From Ensifer adhaerens (lineage in GTDB: Bacteria; Pseudomonadota; Alphaproteobacteria; Rhizobiales; Rhizobiaceae): DNA of 64,000 nt. The position numbers and the translations under genes are program-made. Where the stretch lies: contig NZ_LAZS01000014.1 of assembly GCF_002007205.1 (NCBI RefSeq), forward strand, positions 310,001 to 374,000. Direction: 5' to 3'. Below the pieces are notes generated by a model. The model worked only from the letters and a program-made list of their open reading frames with translations, was not told the DNA's origin and searched no databases. This document shows, one piece after another, positions 49,954 to 61,091 of this stretch; the first letter of the stretch is position 1, and each line of letters begins with the position of its first letter.

Positions 49954-51642
49954 TCAGTTCGCGCGCGAAAACGTCCACTGGATCTCCGGCTGGCGCCCGA
50001 TCGCAAAGGTCACGGTCAGCTGCGACGAGGCCCGGATACCGGAAGGATCGGCGAAAAAGATGTCCTCCTCGACGGCGAGTTCGCCGTCCTGGCAGGCAAA
50101 CAGCCAGATCTCGCCGTCCGGCGCGGTCAGAAAGATTTCGCGCGCACTGTTCTGGCGAATGGCGACCGCCGGGTGAATGTGGAAACGCGCGACGGCGACC
50201 GCCGTATCGCTTTCCTCCGGGTCGCTGCCGTCGGCGCGCGACAGCCGGTCGCGACCGCGGATCATGCGGCCACCATTCAGGACACCGATGCCACGCTCGT
50301 GCATCAGGCCAAAGGCCGCAAGATAGCCGTCGTGGCTGGCCGTCACCGACTCAAGCCCACCCGGCTCGTCCTTGCGGTTCGCCGTCACCTCCCTGACGCC
50401 CGACGTCATGATCGGCCCGAGAAAACGCGATTGGGAGAAACGCGATGACGACGTGTCATTGACGGTCACGGTCGAATGCGCAGCCGTCAACCGCGCCATC
50501 TGGCGGAACCGCTCCCCGGCAAACTTCGGCGCGCCCGAATTGACGACGAAGCGTGTCTTGCCCGAGGACATTTCGAAGGACAGGCAGCCGGCATGGGCGC
50601 TGCGCGACAGGTCGACGGAAAGCGGCCGGCCGGTATCCATGATGACGACGGTGTTTTCCATCGCCAGGCGTTCGTAGTGCGCGTGCGGCAGCGAGCGGAA
50701 AGGTTCGCCGGCCGTCTCGTCGTAGCGCAGCACCGACGCCAGCTCATGCGCCAAAACCGAGGTGGCGCCGTTGAACAGCGCAAGCTCTCCGCCCTGGTGA
50801 CGGAAAAAGCGCAGGGCCGGGTACATCCGGTCGATGCAGGGAATGAGACGCGACGGCACGTCATGTCCGAGATTGACGTAGGTCTGGCGAAGCGGCAGCA
50901 GGTCGAGCAGCAGCTCTAGGCCGGCGCGCGGACTGCGTGAGAAGTGGCTGCCGTCGGGCAGGATCTGACGGTCGAGTTCGAGATCGAGGTGGCGCGATGC
51001 CTTGCGGATGGCGCTGGGCGATGCCGGCATGGAAACCGACGCCATGGCGAGCGCCAGCCGCACCCTGAGCCTCTGCTCGCCGTCGCGCACCGTATCGGCG
51101 ATATGCCTGAGATAGCGCACCTGCAGCGCCAGGCTCTTCAGGAACCGGCGATAGAAGCCATGCTCCGCATTGCGCAGCACCACCGGCGAATGGGACAACC
51201 AGGCGATGATGCGCTGCGCCATGATATCCGCATCCCAGGCAATACCGCCGAGTTCGCGCCCATGGGTGCCGATCCAGTCGTCGACGATCTGCCGCAGCCG
51301 GACGAAGCCGGCATCCTCGCGGATCGCCCTGAGGTGCCGCAGCCAGCCGAACGAATGCAGCCGGGCGGCAAATTCGCGCGACGGCAGATCGATCTCGAAC
51401 GGCGACTCGCCCTCCGTGTCGAGCACGCGGCCGGCAAGCGGGAAACGTCCGGCGAGAATTTCTTCGGCGACAAAGGGGTCGACGGCTCGGAGGTCCGTCG
51501 GCGCAACGATCAGGCGATTGGGGGTGGAGCCGGTGAAGCGCAGAGTGGAGACGCGCCCGATCGACAGGCGACGCGACACACGGCGCCAGCCTTCACGCAT
51601 GTACAGGTAGGAAAGCCTTCGCCTGCCGGAAAACAACATCAA
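49954..51642 (-). CDS. Heparinase II/III family protein
   Basis: A 562-residue protein with an alpha-helical N-terminal toroid (LHSFGWLRHLRAIREDAGFV, DADIMAQRIIAWLSHSPVV, DGSHFSRSPRAGLELLLDLL) and a C-terminal beta-sandwich (AHSTVTVNDTSSSRF). This is the alpha/alpha-toroid polysaccharide lyase architecture of heparinase II/III. No clear signal peptide is seen. The partner rsmB-htpX genes lie upstream on the same strand, 210 bases away with a terminator between. The glycan substrate is unknown; a role on cell-surface polysaccharide is possible. Confidence 0.88.
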   Translation of the reverse strand: MMLFSGRRRLSYLYMREGWRRVSRRLSIGRVSTLRFTGSTPNRLIVAPTDLRAVDPFVAEEILAGRFPLAGRVLDTEGESPFEIDLPSREFAARLHSFGWLRHLRAIREDAGFVRLRQIVDDWIGTHGRELGGIAWDADIMAQRIIAWLSHSPVVLRNAEHGFYRRFLKSLALQVRYLRHIADTVRDGEQRLRVRLALAMASVSMPASPSAIRKASRHLDLELDRQILPDGSHFSRSPRAGLELLLDLLPLRQTYVNLGHDVPSRLIPCIDRMYPALRFFRHQGGELALFNGATSVLAHELASVLRYDETAGEPFRSLPHAHYERLAMENTVVIMDTGRPLSVDLSRSAHAGCLSFEMSSGKTRFVVNSGAPKFAGERFRQMARLTAAHSTVTVNDTSSSRFSQSRFLGPIMTSGVREVTANRKDEPGGLESVTASHDGYLAAFGLMHERGIGVLNGGRMIRGRDRLSRADGSDPEESDTAVAVARFHIHPAVAIRQNSAREIFLTAPDGEIWLFACQDGELAVEEDIFFADPSGIRASSQLTVTFAIGRQPEIQWTFSRAN

Positions 51643-51796
51643 CGCCGCCGGTTACCTCATTTCTGGCACGATCACTCACGTCATCGGAGCGGGCCAGGAC
51701 TTCGCGCCAGCGCCCGCATGGTGACGCGAAGACCATTAAACTTTTATCAATCCTGCCATCTTTGATAGGCTTCCCGGTCGAAAGCGTCAAATGACG

Positions 51797-51824
51797 CGGC
51801 AAAACAGGGCCTTGAGGCCCTGTT
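51797..51824 (-). terminator. Terminator after rsmB
   Basis: AACAGGGCCT pairs perfectly with AGGCCCTGTT, and on the minus strand TTTTGCCG follows, about 28 bases after the rsmB stop. Confidence 0.7.
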
Positions 51825-51851
51825 CCGGCAGCTGAGAACCGGTGGCGGCTG

Positions 51852-53264
51852 CTATTTGCGGCGAATCACCGCTGCGTAGAAACCATCGAGCCCGCTCGCG
51901 AAGGGCGCATCGAGCGGTAGCATGGCCGGCGTGGTCCGCATTTCGCCGACCGGTGTGATCGCGCCCTCGAGCCCTGGCCAATCGGCAGCCGAAATCGGCA
52001 CGCGCTCGTAGCTATCCCCGGAACCGATGACCCGGGCCACGACCTCTTCGCCTTCGCGCGGGTCGAGCGAACAGTTGGAGAAGACGACCGTGCCGCCGGG
52101 CTTGACCACCGTCAGCGCATGACGCAGCAGCCTTTCCTGCAGGTCGGCGAGCTTTTCGATGTCCTCCGGTCCCTTGGTCCACAACACGTCGGGATGGCGT
52201 CGGGTCGTTCCGGTCGAGGAGCAGGGGGCGTCAAGCAGGGCGGCATCGAACAGCGTCTCCGGCTGGAAGTCCGCCATGTTGACTTCCCTGGTCTCTGCCT
52301 CGAGCCCCAGCCGCTTGAGATTGCCCTTCAGCCGGCGCAACCGGCTGCCGGACTGGTCGAGCGCGGTCACTTCGGCGCCGGCGAGGATGAGTTGCGCCGT
52401 TTTGCCGCCCGGTGCGGCACAGAGATCGACGGTCCGCTTGCCCTTGAGGTCGCCAAACAACCGCGCCGGGATCGATGCGGCCGCATCCTGAACCCACCAG
52501 GCACCATCGTCGAATCCGGCTAAGGAAGGGATGGAGCCGGAGAATGCGCCGAGCCGCACAGATCCGGTCGGTAGGACAGTGCCACCAAGTCGCTCGGCCC
52601 AAACCGCCGGCTCGGACTTGACGGAGAGATCGATTGCCGCCGGCGTCAGCTGCGCCTCAACGATCTGCTCGGCTGTTGCCGCACCATAATGGCTAACCAG
52701 GCGCTTGAAGAACCATTCCGGCATCGCCGGGATATGCCGGGTGCTTTCGAGGATGGCTTCCTTCTCCCGCGACAGCCGCCGCAGCACCGCATTCACGAGA
52801 TTGGCAAAACGACGGTTGCGCGGATCGTTCTGCGCCTGTTCGACGGCGAGATCGACGGCGGAATGATCCGGCACGTCGAGATAGAGGATCTGTGCCGCTG
52901 CCACGGCAAGCACATGTTCCAGCGCCCGCGCACCGTCCGGCAAGGGCGTCTGCAGCAGAGAATTGATCGCAGCCTGCACGCGCGGAAGATGGCGAAGGGC
53001 AGAATTGAGAATTGCCCGAACCAGGGCGCGGTCTGCCTCATTGAGCTCGCGATAGGCCGGATTGCCGTGCTCGCTGTCGAGCATGCCATCGAGCGACGTC
53101 TTGCGGTCGATGACAGCCGCCAGAATTTTTGCGGCGGCCTGACGTGCTCTCAGGCCAGCCTTTTCCGGACCACGGGGTGCCGGGCCGGGCTTCTTCGGTT
53201 TTGCTGCGGCACCATTTCGGTGTGATCGTTTCGGGCGTGAATCGTTGTTGTTTTCTGCGGACAT
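51852..53264 (-). CDS. rsmB: 16S rRNA (cytosine-C5) methyltransferase RsmB-like
   Basis: A 470-residue protein with an N-terminal NusB-like RNA-binding domain (residues about 35-165) and a SAM-dependent methyltransferase domain with VDLCAAPGGKTAQL, the PCSSTGTTRRHPD catalytic Cys and the second Cys in FSNCSLDPREGEE. The tail GLDGFYAAVIRRK is typical. ATG 53264 shares one base with the htpX stop (TGATG), so the two genes are coupled; the longer frame is rejected. It methylates a cytosine in 16S rRNA in known members. Confidence 0.92.
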   Translation of the reverse strand: MSAENNNDSRPKRSHRNGAAAKPKKPGPAPRGPEKAGLRARQAAAKILAAVIDRKTSLDGMLDSEHGNPAYRELNEADRALVRAILNSALRHLPRVQAAINSLLQTPLPDGARALEHVLAVAAAQILYLDVPDHSAVDLAVEQAQNDPRNRRFANLVNAVLRRLSREKEAILESTRHIPAMPEWFFKRLVSHYGAATAEQIVEAQLTPAAIDLSVKSEPAVWAERLGGTVLPTGSVRLGAFSGSIPSLAGFDDGAWWVQDAAASIPARLFGDLKGKRTVDLCAAPGGKTAQLILAGAEVTALDQSGSRLRRLKGNLKRLGLEAETREVNMADFQPETLFDAALLDAPCSSTGTTRRHPDVLWTKGPEDIEKLADLQERLLRHALTVVKPGGTVVFSNCSLDPREGEEVVARVIGSGDSYERVPISAADWPGLEGAITPVGEMRTTPAMLPLDAPFASGLDGFYAAVIRRK

Positions 53265-54223
53265 CAGGACCAGGGACCTTTGGGCGGTTCGGAACCACCG
53301 CGACCCCAACCGGTAGAGGGCACAGAGCGCGATTTGCGCACGGGATTATCAGCACGAACCGGCGGCGTCGAGGCCGAAGACATGTCCTGGGCCATCTGCT
53401 GCAGGGCAGCGATGCGGTTTTCAGTGTTGGGATGGGTCGAAAACAGATTGTCCATGCGCTCGCCGGAGAGCGGATTGATGATGAACATATGGGCCGTTGC
53501 CGGATTGCGCTCGGCATCGTCATTGTGAATCTGGTGCGCCGCGCCGGCGATCTTTTGCAGCGCCGAAGCCAGCGCCAGGGGCTTGCCGCAAATCTCGGCG
53601 CCGCGACGGTCGGCCGAGTATTCGCGCGTCCGGCTGATCGCCATCTGCACCAGCATCGCCGCCATCGGCGCCACGATCATCGCCACCAGCGTGCCGATGA
53701 AGCCGAGCGGATTGTTGTTTTCACGGTTGCCGCTGAAGAAGAAGGCGAAGTTGCCGAGCATCGAGATCGCGCCGGCAAGCGTTGCCGTCAGCGTCATCGT
53801 CAGTGTATCGCGGTTCTGCACGTGGGCGAGCTCATGCGCCATCACACCGGCGACCTCGTCATAGTTGAGAGTGTGAAGCAGCCCGGTTGACGCGGCGACC
53901 GCGGCATTCTCCGGATTGCGGCCGGTGGCAAATGCGTTCGGCTGCGGGCTGTCGATCACATAGACGCGCGGCATCGGCAGGCCGGCATTGCGGGCAAGAT
54001 CACGCACGATGCCGTAATATTCCGGGGCACTGCGCTCGTCGACCTCCTGCGCGCGATACATGCGCAGCACCATCTTGTCCGAATTCCAGTAGGAGAAGAA
54101 GTTCATGCCCGCGGCCATGACGAAGGCGATCATCATGCCGCCGCGTCCGCCGATGGCAAAGCCCACCGCCATGAACAGGGCGGTCATGACTGCGAGCAGC
54201 ATGGCGGTACGGACAAGGTTCAT
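53264..54223 (-). CDS. htpX: Membrane zinc metalloprotease HtpX
   Basis: A 319-residue M48B protease of the inner membrane. Two N-terminal hydrophobic segments precede the zinc motif HELAH in [16 protein letters not shown]; a further pair of segments and the ligand Glu in [12 protein letters not shown] follow. It takes part in membrane-protein quality control with FtsH. ATG 54223 has GGAG at seven bases. It diverges from the small DUF1674 gene and is coupled to rsmB. Confidence 0.93.
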   Translation of the reverse strand: MNLVRTAMLLAVMTALFMAVGFAIGGRGGMMIAFVMAAGMNFFSYWNSDKMVLRMYRAQEVDERSAPEYYGIVRDLARNAGLPMPRVYVIDSPQPNAFATGRNPENAAVAASTGLLHTLNYDEVAGVMAHELAHVQNRDTLTMTLTATLAGAISMLGNFAFFFSGNRENNNPLGFIGTLVAMIVAPMAAMLVQMAISRTREYSADRRGAEICGKPLALASALQKIAGAAHQIHNDDAERNPATAHMFIINPLSGERMDNLFSTHPNTENRIAALQQMAQDMSSASTPPVRADNPVRKSRSVPSTGWGRGGSEPPKGPWS

Positions 54224-54244
54224 CGGGAGGCTCCGGGTCGTCAA

Positions 54245-54260
54245 CGTTTCACGTGAATCA
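54245..54260. other. parS-like site (14 of 16)
   Basis: CGTTTCACGTGAATCA differs from the ParB consensus TGTTTCACGTGAAACA only at positions 1 and 14. It lies in the 125-base divergent region between htpX and the DUF1674 gene. Confidence 0.5.
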
Positions 54261-54348
54261 GGGTTCCCGTTCGGGGAACGACATCCTATATGATGGGTGC
54301 AAACACCCAATTCTTCAATATTGATGCTCGAATCCGGATACCGTTCAG

Positions 54349-54549
54349 ATGCAGAACGACAATGACAACGCCACTGACCGCCCCAAAAAACCGCTGCCGC
54401 CCGCCGCGTTGCGGGCACTGAAGGAAGCGGAAGAGCGGCGTCAGGCGGAGATCAAGAAGGAGCTGCCGCCGGAGATCGGCGGGCGCGGCGGCGAAGATCC
54501 GGCCCGCTACGGCGATTGGGAGATCAAGGGTCGCGCGATCGACTTCTAA
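54349..54549 (+). CDS. DUF1674 / SDHAF4-like succinate dehydrogenase assembly protein
   Basis: A 66-residue protein ending in [18 protein letters not shown], the invariant tail of DUF1674, with a charged KEAEERRQ stretch before it. Eukaryotic members (SDHAF4/Sdh8) bind flavinylated succinate dehydrogenase subunit A and aid complex II assembly. A bacterial counterpart role is expected but not shown here. It diverges from htpX. Confidence 0.88.
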   Translation: MQNDNDNATDRPKKPLPPAALRALKEAEERRQAEIKKELPPEIGGRGGEDPARYGDWEIKGRAIDF

Positions 54550-54663
54550 GCTCGGGTTGGTCGCAAGCGCGATCTGAATCCGGCTCACGAAATTGTCGGG
54601 GCGCGGAAACAGGCGCCGCATGGACGGCACCGAAATTCTTACATTTCAGTCGCAAGAGGAGAA

Positions 54664-54690
54664 CCGCCGCGCATCCAATGCACGGCGGCT
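54664..54690 (-). terminator. Terminator after acs
   Basis: CCGCCGCGCAT pairs with ATGCACGGCGG (one wobble in the RNA) around a 3-base loop; on the minus strand it is followed by TTCTCCTCTT. It starts 11 bases after the acs stop. Confidence 0.65.
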
Positions 54691-54698
54691 TTCAAGGG

Positions 54699-56648
<1,950 letters not shown>

Positions 56649-56875
56649 ATTTTCCTCCCTACGCATTCCTAGTGCGGTTCACCCCTCCTAGGGCTCCCCC
56701 GTTTCGCGGACATTCATAGCAGGTCAAATGCCCGCCGCAATTAGACAAAAGGACATTTGGAACTGAAGAATTGCAATTTAGCGACAACGACGGTATAGAG
56801 GCCCACATTTCCCGGAAATCAGTGGTAGACTCCACGGCCCGCGACACCGGCGCGGCGGACAAAAGGACTATATCC

Positions 56876-57577
56876 ATGGCTCAGCAACTGCTTATGCCCA
56901 AGGCGACCGCCGTCTGGCTGGTTGACAATACCGCGCTGTCCTTCGACCAGATCGCGCAGTTCTGCAAGCTGCACCCGCTCGAAGTAAAGGCGATCGCCGA
57001 CGGTGAATCCGCGCAGGGCATCAAGGGCCTCGACCCGATTGCGACCGGCCAGCTTTCGCGCGACGAAATCGCCCGCGCCGAAGGCAACCCCAACCACAAG
57101 CTGAAGCTGTCCGAGCCGAAGGTTCGCGTACCCGACAGCAAGCGCAAGGGCCCGCGCTACACCCCGGTTTCCAAGCGCCAGGATCGCCCGAACGCCATTC
57201 TGTGGCTGGTGCGCAACCATCCGGAACTCAAGGACGCGCAGATTTCGCGCCTCGTCGGCACCACAAAGTCGACGATCGAGCAGATCCGCGAGCGCACTCA
57301 CTGGAACTCCGCCAACCTGACGCCGATGGATCCGGTGACCCTCGGCCTCTGCTCGCAGATCGACCTCGATCTCGAAGTCGAACGCGCCTCCAAGGGCCGC
57401 CCGCTGCCGACCGCCGCCGAACTCGGCGCGACACTGGAAGCGGCGCAGGAAACCGAAAAGCTCGGTTTCAGCTACGAGCGCGAGGAAGAGAAGGAAATCG
57501 ACGCCGATGCCGTCTTCGCCAAGCTCAAGTCGCTGAAGTCGGATCGCAAGGACGAGGACGAAGACGATCAGTACTGA
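56876..57577 (+). CDS. trcR: DUF1013 cell-cycle transcriptional regulator TrcR
   Basis: A 233-residue protein with two HTH-like stretches (LSFDQIAQFCKLHPLEVKAIADGE and LKDAQISRLVGTTKSTIEQIRE) and an acidic C-terminal tail (SDRKDEDEDDQY). This is DUF1013, found only in alphaproteobacteria and named TrcR in cell-cycle work on Caulobacter. AAAAGGA precedes ATG 56876; the frame continues upstream without a plausible start. A strong terminator follows. Confidence 0.92.
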   Translation: MAQQLLMPKATAVWLVDNTALSFDQIAQFCKLHPLEVKAIADGESAQGIKGLDPIATGQLSRDEIARAEGNPNHKLKLSEPKVRVPDSKRKGPRYTPVSKRQDRPNAILWLVRNHPELKDAQISRLVGTTKSTIEQIRERTHWNSANLTPMDPVTLGLCSQIDLDLEVERASKGRPLPTAAELGATLEAAQETEKLGFSYEREEEKEIDADAVFAKLKSLKSDRKDEDEDDQY

Positions 57578-57584
57578 TCGCCGT

Positions 57585-58028
57585 TCAGCCCGATGAAAAA
57601 AGCCCGGATCGTCGATCCGGGCTTTTTTGTTGGCCGGTTCTTAGTAGGCCGAACCGGATGGATCTTTGAGGTTGTGGCGCTCGGTCCCCCGTGAGGGGCG
57701 GATTGAAGATGCTGACGAGGATCAGATCCTCATCCTTGCCACCGCGCAGATAATGCTTGTCGTGCTGGTCGAGAACGTAGATGTCGCCCTTGTTGATCGG
57801 GAAGACCTTGCCCTGCATATCCTCGACCTCGCCGTGGCCGGCGATGCAGTAACAGGCCTCGAGGTGGTTGCGGTACTCAAGCAGCGATACCGTTCCGGCG
57901 CGCACCACGGTGTGGCAGACGGTAAAGCCCATGCCATCCCTTTCCGTGAGCAGGCGGTGGCTGGTGCCGCTACCCCATTCGACGAAATGATCGGTGGCTT
58001 CGATATCCTGCAGGCTGCGCACGAACAT
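57585..58028 (-). CDS. ectC: Solitary ectoine synthase (EctC-like), C-terminus frameshifted
   Basis: A cupin enzyme like L-ectoine synthase, which cyclises N-gamma-acetyl-diaminobutyrate. [32 protein letters not shown] and SIFNPPLTG match EctC. ATG 58028 follows GGAGAAG and starts MFVRSLQD like EctC proteins. After PLTG the frame continues for 33 unrelated residues through the trcR terminator. Shifting by one base at the five-C run 57686-57690 restores [14 protein letters not shown] and a stop at 57641, giving the usual 128 residues. One extra base is therefore likely, from mutation or sequencing error. No ectA or ectB is in the window, so it is a solitary ectC; a LysR gene diverges from it. 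Confidence 0.8.
   Translation of the reverse strand: MFVRSLQDIEATDHFVEWGSGTSHRLLTERDGMGFTVCHTVVRAGTVSLLEYRNHLEACYCIAGHGEVEDMQGKVFPINKGDIYVLDQHDKHYLRGGKDEDLILVSIFNPPLTGDRAPQPQRSIRFGLLRTGQQKSPDRRSGLFSSG
57595..57628. terminator. Strong bidirectional terminator after trcR
   Basis: AGCCCGGATC pairs with GATCCGGGCT around GTC, with A-run before and T-run after. It suits both trcR and the convergent ectoine synthase gene, provided the latter stops at its original position (57641). Confidence 0.9.
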
Positions 58029-58165
58029 GGGCTTCTCCATCTATAAGAAATTCTAATGTTTCTGGATGGGCTTCTCGCCCTGTCCTGCAACGGCGTCAGT
58101 ATTCGTTGACATCAATTGCCAATCAAACGACGATTGCTCAGCGAATAGGCGAGGAAAACTTACAC

Positions 58166-59035
58166 ATGATGTTGCCACCGCTCGGCATGCTGCGCGCCTT
58201 TGAAGCGGCGGCGCGTCAGGCGAGTTTCTCGCGCGCCGCGGACGAGCTGCACGTGACGCATGCGGCCGTCAGCCATCAGATCCGGTTGCTGGAGGAATGG
58301 TTCGGTAGGCCGCTTTTCGTGCGGGAGAAGCGCGGCGTGAGGCTGGCGCCAGAGGCGGAGAGCCTGGCCGCGTTGCTGACATCGGCCTTCGAGCGCATCG
58401 CCGCGGAAACGGAATTGCTGCGGCTGAATGCCAAGGCGCAGATGAGCGTCGCCTGTATTCCCTCGATCGCCACCCGTTGGCTGATACCGGCACTCGGCGA
58501 TTTTCTCGGCAGCCACCCCGAGGTGGACGTCAAGGTCGTCTACGCGATGGCCGAACAGCGATTGCGCGAGACCGGCTGCGATATCCTGATCACGCTCGGC
58601 GCCGACCGAACCGACGGGATCCGGTCGGATCCGCTGTTCTCACGCATCAATCGACCCGTTGCCAGCCCGCGCTACCTTGAACGGAAAGGCGAACTGAACA
58701 GTGCGCAGGCGATCGCCTCCGCCGATCTGCTGCACGACGAGACGGTGTCACGCTGGCGCGATTGGTTCGCAACGGCAGGGGTGACAGCGGGACAAGCCAT
58801 GCGAGGGCCTATCTTCCAGGACTTCAATCTGCTCGCTACGGCCGTCATTGCCGGCCACGGCGTCGCCCTTTGCCCGGTCGAGGTCTTCCGCCGCGAAATC
58901 GAGAGCGGAGACCTGAGGGTCCTGTCCGATATCGCCACCCTCGAAGAGGAAAACTACTTCCTCATTACCAAGTCGACGCGCTCCAAGGCGGTATCGGCCT
59001 TCAGCGATTGGTTCGTGTCCGTCATCAAACGCTGA
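58166..59035 (+). CDS. LysR family transcriptional regulator (GcvA-like)
   Basis: A 289-residue LysR regulator. The HTH LRAFEAAARQASFSRAADELHVTHAAVSHQI is of the GcvA type, and the effector domain has the PSIATRWLIPAL segment typical of that group. The frame opens with TTG at 58106, but ATG 58166 follows GAGGAAAA and gives the normal length. It diverges from the solitary ectoine synthase gene, its likely target. TAAGAAATTCTAA (58044-58056) in the shared region is a possible site. Confidence 0.88.
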   Translation: MMLPPLGMLRAFEAAARQASFSRAADELHVTHAAVSHQIRLLEEWFGRPLFVREKRGVRLAPEAESLAALLTSAFERIAAETELLRLNAKAQMSVACIPSIATRWLIPALGDFLGSHPEVDVKVVYAMAEQRLRETGCDILITLGADRTDGIRSDPLFSRINRPVASPRYLERKGELNSAQAIASADLLHDETVSRWRDWFATAGVTAGQAMRGPIFQDFNLLATAVIAGHGVALCPVEVFRREIESGDLRVLSDIATLEEENYFLITKSTRSKAVSAFSDWFVSVIKR

Positions 59036-59049
59036 TTTACAGCAGTATC

Positions 59050-59063
59050 GTGAGCCGGCTCAC
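59050..59063. other. Palindrome between convergent LysR and prpE genes
   Basis: GTGAGCCGGCTCAC is a perfect 14-bp palindrome in the 36-base gap between the two stops. It may act as a short terminator stem; no T-run is present. Confidence 0.3.
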
Positions 59064-59071
59064 AAAATCTG

Positions 59072-60979
59072 CTACGTCCCGATACCTCGCCCATGCAGCG
59101 CCAGTGTAATCTCGTCAAGGATGACCGGATCATCGATCGTCGCTGGCATTTTCCAGGGCTGGCGATCGGCGATCTTCTGGATCGTGGCCCGCAGGATTTT
59201 GCCGGACCGCGTCTTCGGCAGCCGCTTGACGCAGATGGCCAGGCGGAAGGCGGCAACAGGTCCGATGCGTTCGCGCACGAGGCTGATGACCTCGCGTTCG
59301 ATCTCCGACGTTTCACGGGAAACATTGGAGTTGATGACGAGGAAGCCGGCCGGAACCTGACCCTTCAGTTCGTCGGCGATGCCGATGACAGCACATTCGG
59401 CAACATCGGGATGGCTGGCACAGACCTCCTCCATTGCACCGGTCGACAGCCGATGGCCGGCCACGTTGATGATGTCGTCCGTCCGCGCCATGATGAAGAT
59501 GTAACCGTCCTCGTCGAGATAGCCGGCGTCCGCCGTCTTGTAGTAGCCGGGAAACTCCTCGAGATAGGCCGCGCGGAACCGATGGTCAGCATTCCAAAGC
59601 GTCGGCAGGCAGCCGGGCGGCAGCGGCAGCTTTACCACCACATTGCCGAGCGTACCGGCGCCAACCGGATGCCCGGCATCGTCGAGAATCTGCACGTCGT
59701 ATCCCGGAAGCGGAACGGCCGGCGAACCGTATTTCACCGGCAGGAGCCCGAGCCCCATCGGATTTCCCGCGACAGGCCATCCGGTTTCCGTCTGCCACCA
59801 GTGATCGATGACGGGCACGCCGAGCGCCCTTTCGGCCCATTGGATCGTGTTGGGGTCCGCCCTTTCCCCGGCAAGGAACAGCGCGCGGAACTTCGACAGG
59901 TCGTATCGGCTGACGTGAGCGGCCTCCGGATCCTCCTTGCGGATCGCCCTGAGGGCTGTCGGCGCGGTAAACATCACCACGACGCCGTGCTCTGCAATGA
60001 TGCGCCAATAGGTGCCGGGATCGGGCGTGCCGACGGGTTTGCCTTCGAACAGGATCGAGGTGCTGCCGTTGAGGAGCGGGCCGTAGACGATATAGGAGTG
60101 GCCGACGACCCAGCCGATATCGGACGCCGCCCAGAACACTTCGCCCGGCTGCACGCCGAAGAAATTCTCCATGGACCATTTGAGCGCAACCATATGGCCG
60201 CCATTGTCACGCACCACGCCCTTGGGCTGGCCGGTCGTGCCGGACGTATAGAGCACGTAGAGCGGATCGGTGGACGCGACCGGCGTGCATCCGACCTCTT
60301 CGCCCGCCTGCTTCGCCGCCGCCAGCGCCGCAGCGAAATCGATGTCGCGTCCCGCCGTCATGGCGGCTTCCGCCATCTCGCGTTGGAAGACGAGGCAATG
60401 GGCCGGCTTGTGTGTGGCGATTTCGAGCGCCGCATCGAGCAGCGGCTTGTAGGCGACGGCCCTGCCGGGTTCGATGCCGCAGCTTGCCGAAACGATGAGC
60501 TTGGCCTGGCAGTCGTCGATGCGCACGGCCAGTTCGTTGGCGGCAAAACCGCCGAACACCACGGAATGCACCGCGCCGATGCGCGCGGCCGCCAGCATGG
60601 CGACGGCTGCCTGCGGGATCATCGGCATATAGATGATGATACGGTCGCCCTTGCCGACACCAAGCTTGCGATAAACGGCAGCCAGTGCCGCCACATCGGC
60701 AAGCAGCGACGCATAGGAGATGCGCTCGACCCGCCCGGTGACCGGGCTGTCGTAGATGAAGGCGATCTGCTCGCCACGACCGGCCGCCACGTGGCGATCC
60801 AGGCAATTGTAGCAGGTATTGGTGATGCCTTCGGCGAACCAGTGCCCATAGATGCCGGCGTCCGCATCAAAGACGCGTGCCGGTCTTTCAAACCAGTCGA
60901 TTGCATTGGCTGCATTTGACCAGAAGCTCTGCGGGTCCGCTTTCCAGCCCCCGTACACGTCGGCATAGCGGCTCGCCAT
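59072..60979 (-). CDS. prpE: Propionyl-CoA synthetase (PrpE-like)
   Basis: A 635-residue AMP-forming acyl-CoA synthetase close to PrpE. The N-terminal ACAS_N segment begins YADVYGGWKADPQSFW, the P-loop is YTSGTTGQPKGVV, WWQTETGWP replaces the Acs form, and KTRSGKILRATIQKI holds the conserved lysine. ATG 60979 follows GGGAGGAA; 17 upstream codons are rejected. Propionate is the probable substrate. No prpBCD genes are seen, so propionyl-CoA may enter the methylmalonyl route. Confidence 0.9.
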   Translation of the reverse strand: MASRYADVYGGWKADPQSFWSNAANAIDWFERPARVFDADAGIYGHWFAEGITNTCYNCLDRHVAAGRGEQIAFIYDSPVTGRVERISYASLLADVAALAAVYRKLGVGKGDRIIIYMPMIPQAAVAMLAAARIGAVHSVVFGGFAANELAVRIDDCQAKLIVSASCGIEPGRAVAYKPLLDAALEIATHKPAHCLVFQREMAEAAMTAGRDIDFAAALAAAKQAGEEVGCTPVASTDPLYVLYTSGTTGQPKGVVRDNGGHMVALKWSMENFFGVQPGEVFWAASDIGWVVGHSYIVYGPLLNGSTSILFEGKPVGTPDPGTYWRIIAEHGVVVMFTAPTALRAIRKEDPEAAHVSRYDLSKFRALFLAGERADPNTIQWAERALGVPVIDHWWQTETGWPVAGNPMGLGLLPVKYGSPAVPLPGYDVQILDDAGHPVGAGTLGNVVVKLPLPPGCLPTLWNADHRFRAAYLEEFPGYYKTADAGYLDEDGYIFIMARTDDIINVAGHRLSTGAMEEVCASHPDVAECAVIGIADELKGQVPAGFLVINSNVSRETSEIEREVISLVRERIGPVAAFRLAICVKRLPKTRSGKILRATIQKIADRQPWKMPATIDDPVILDEITLALHGRGIGT

Positions 60980-61091
60980 GTCCGTTCCTCCCTGCATATG
61001 TTGCCGGACAAGTCCGGCCTCCTCGTGCACAAGGATAGGCTAATGAGAGATGAGGGGAACCCCGACGAAAGCGGTATGTGACGAACGGACC

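Noticed and set aside
59309-59324. CGTTTCACGGGAAACA, 14 of 16 to parS
   Set aside because: It breaks the essential CACGTG core and lies inside the prpE coding sequence, so chance is more likely than a ParB site.
59093-60919. 608-codon plus-strand frame opposite prpE
   Set aside because: An antisense shadow of PrpE with no domain or ribosome-binding site. The same applies to 26397-28232 opposite the TonB receptor and 61940-63730 opposite leuS.
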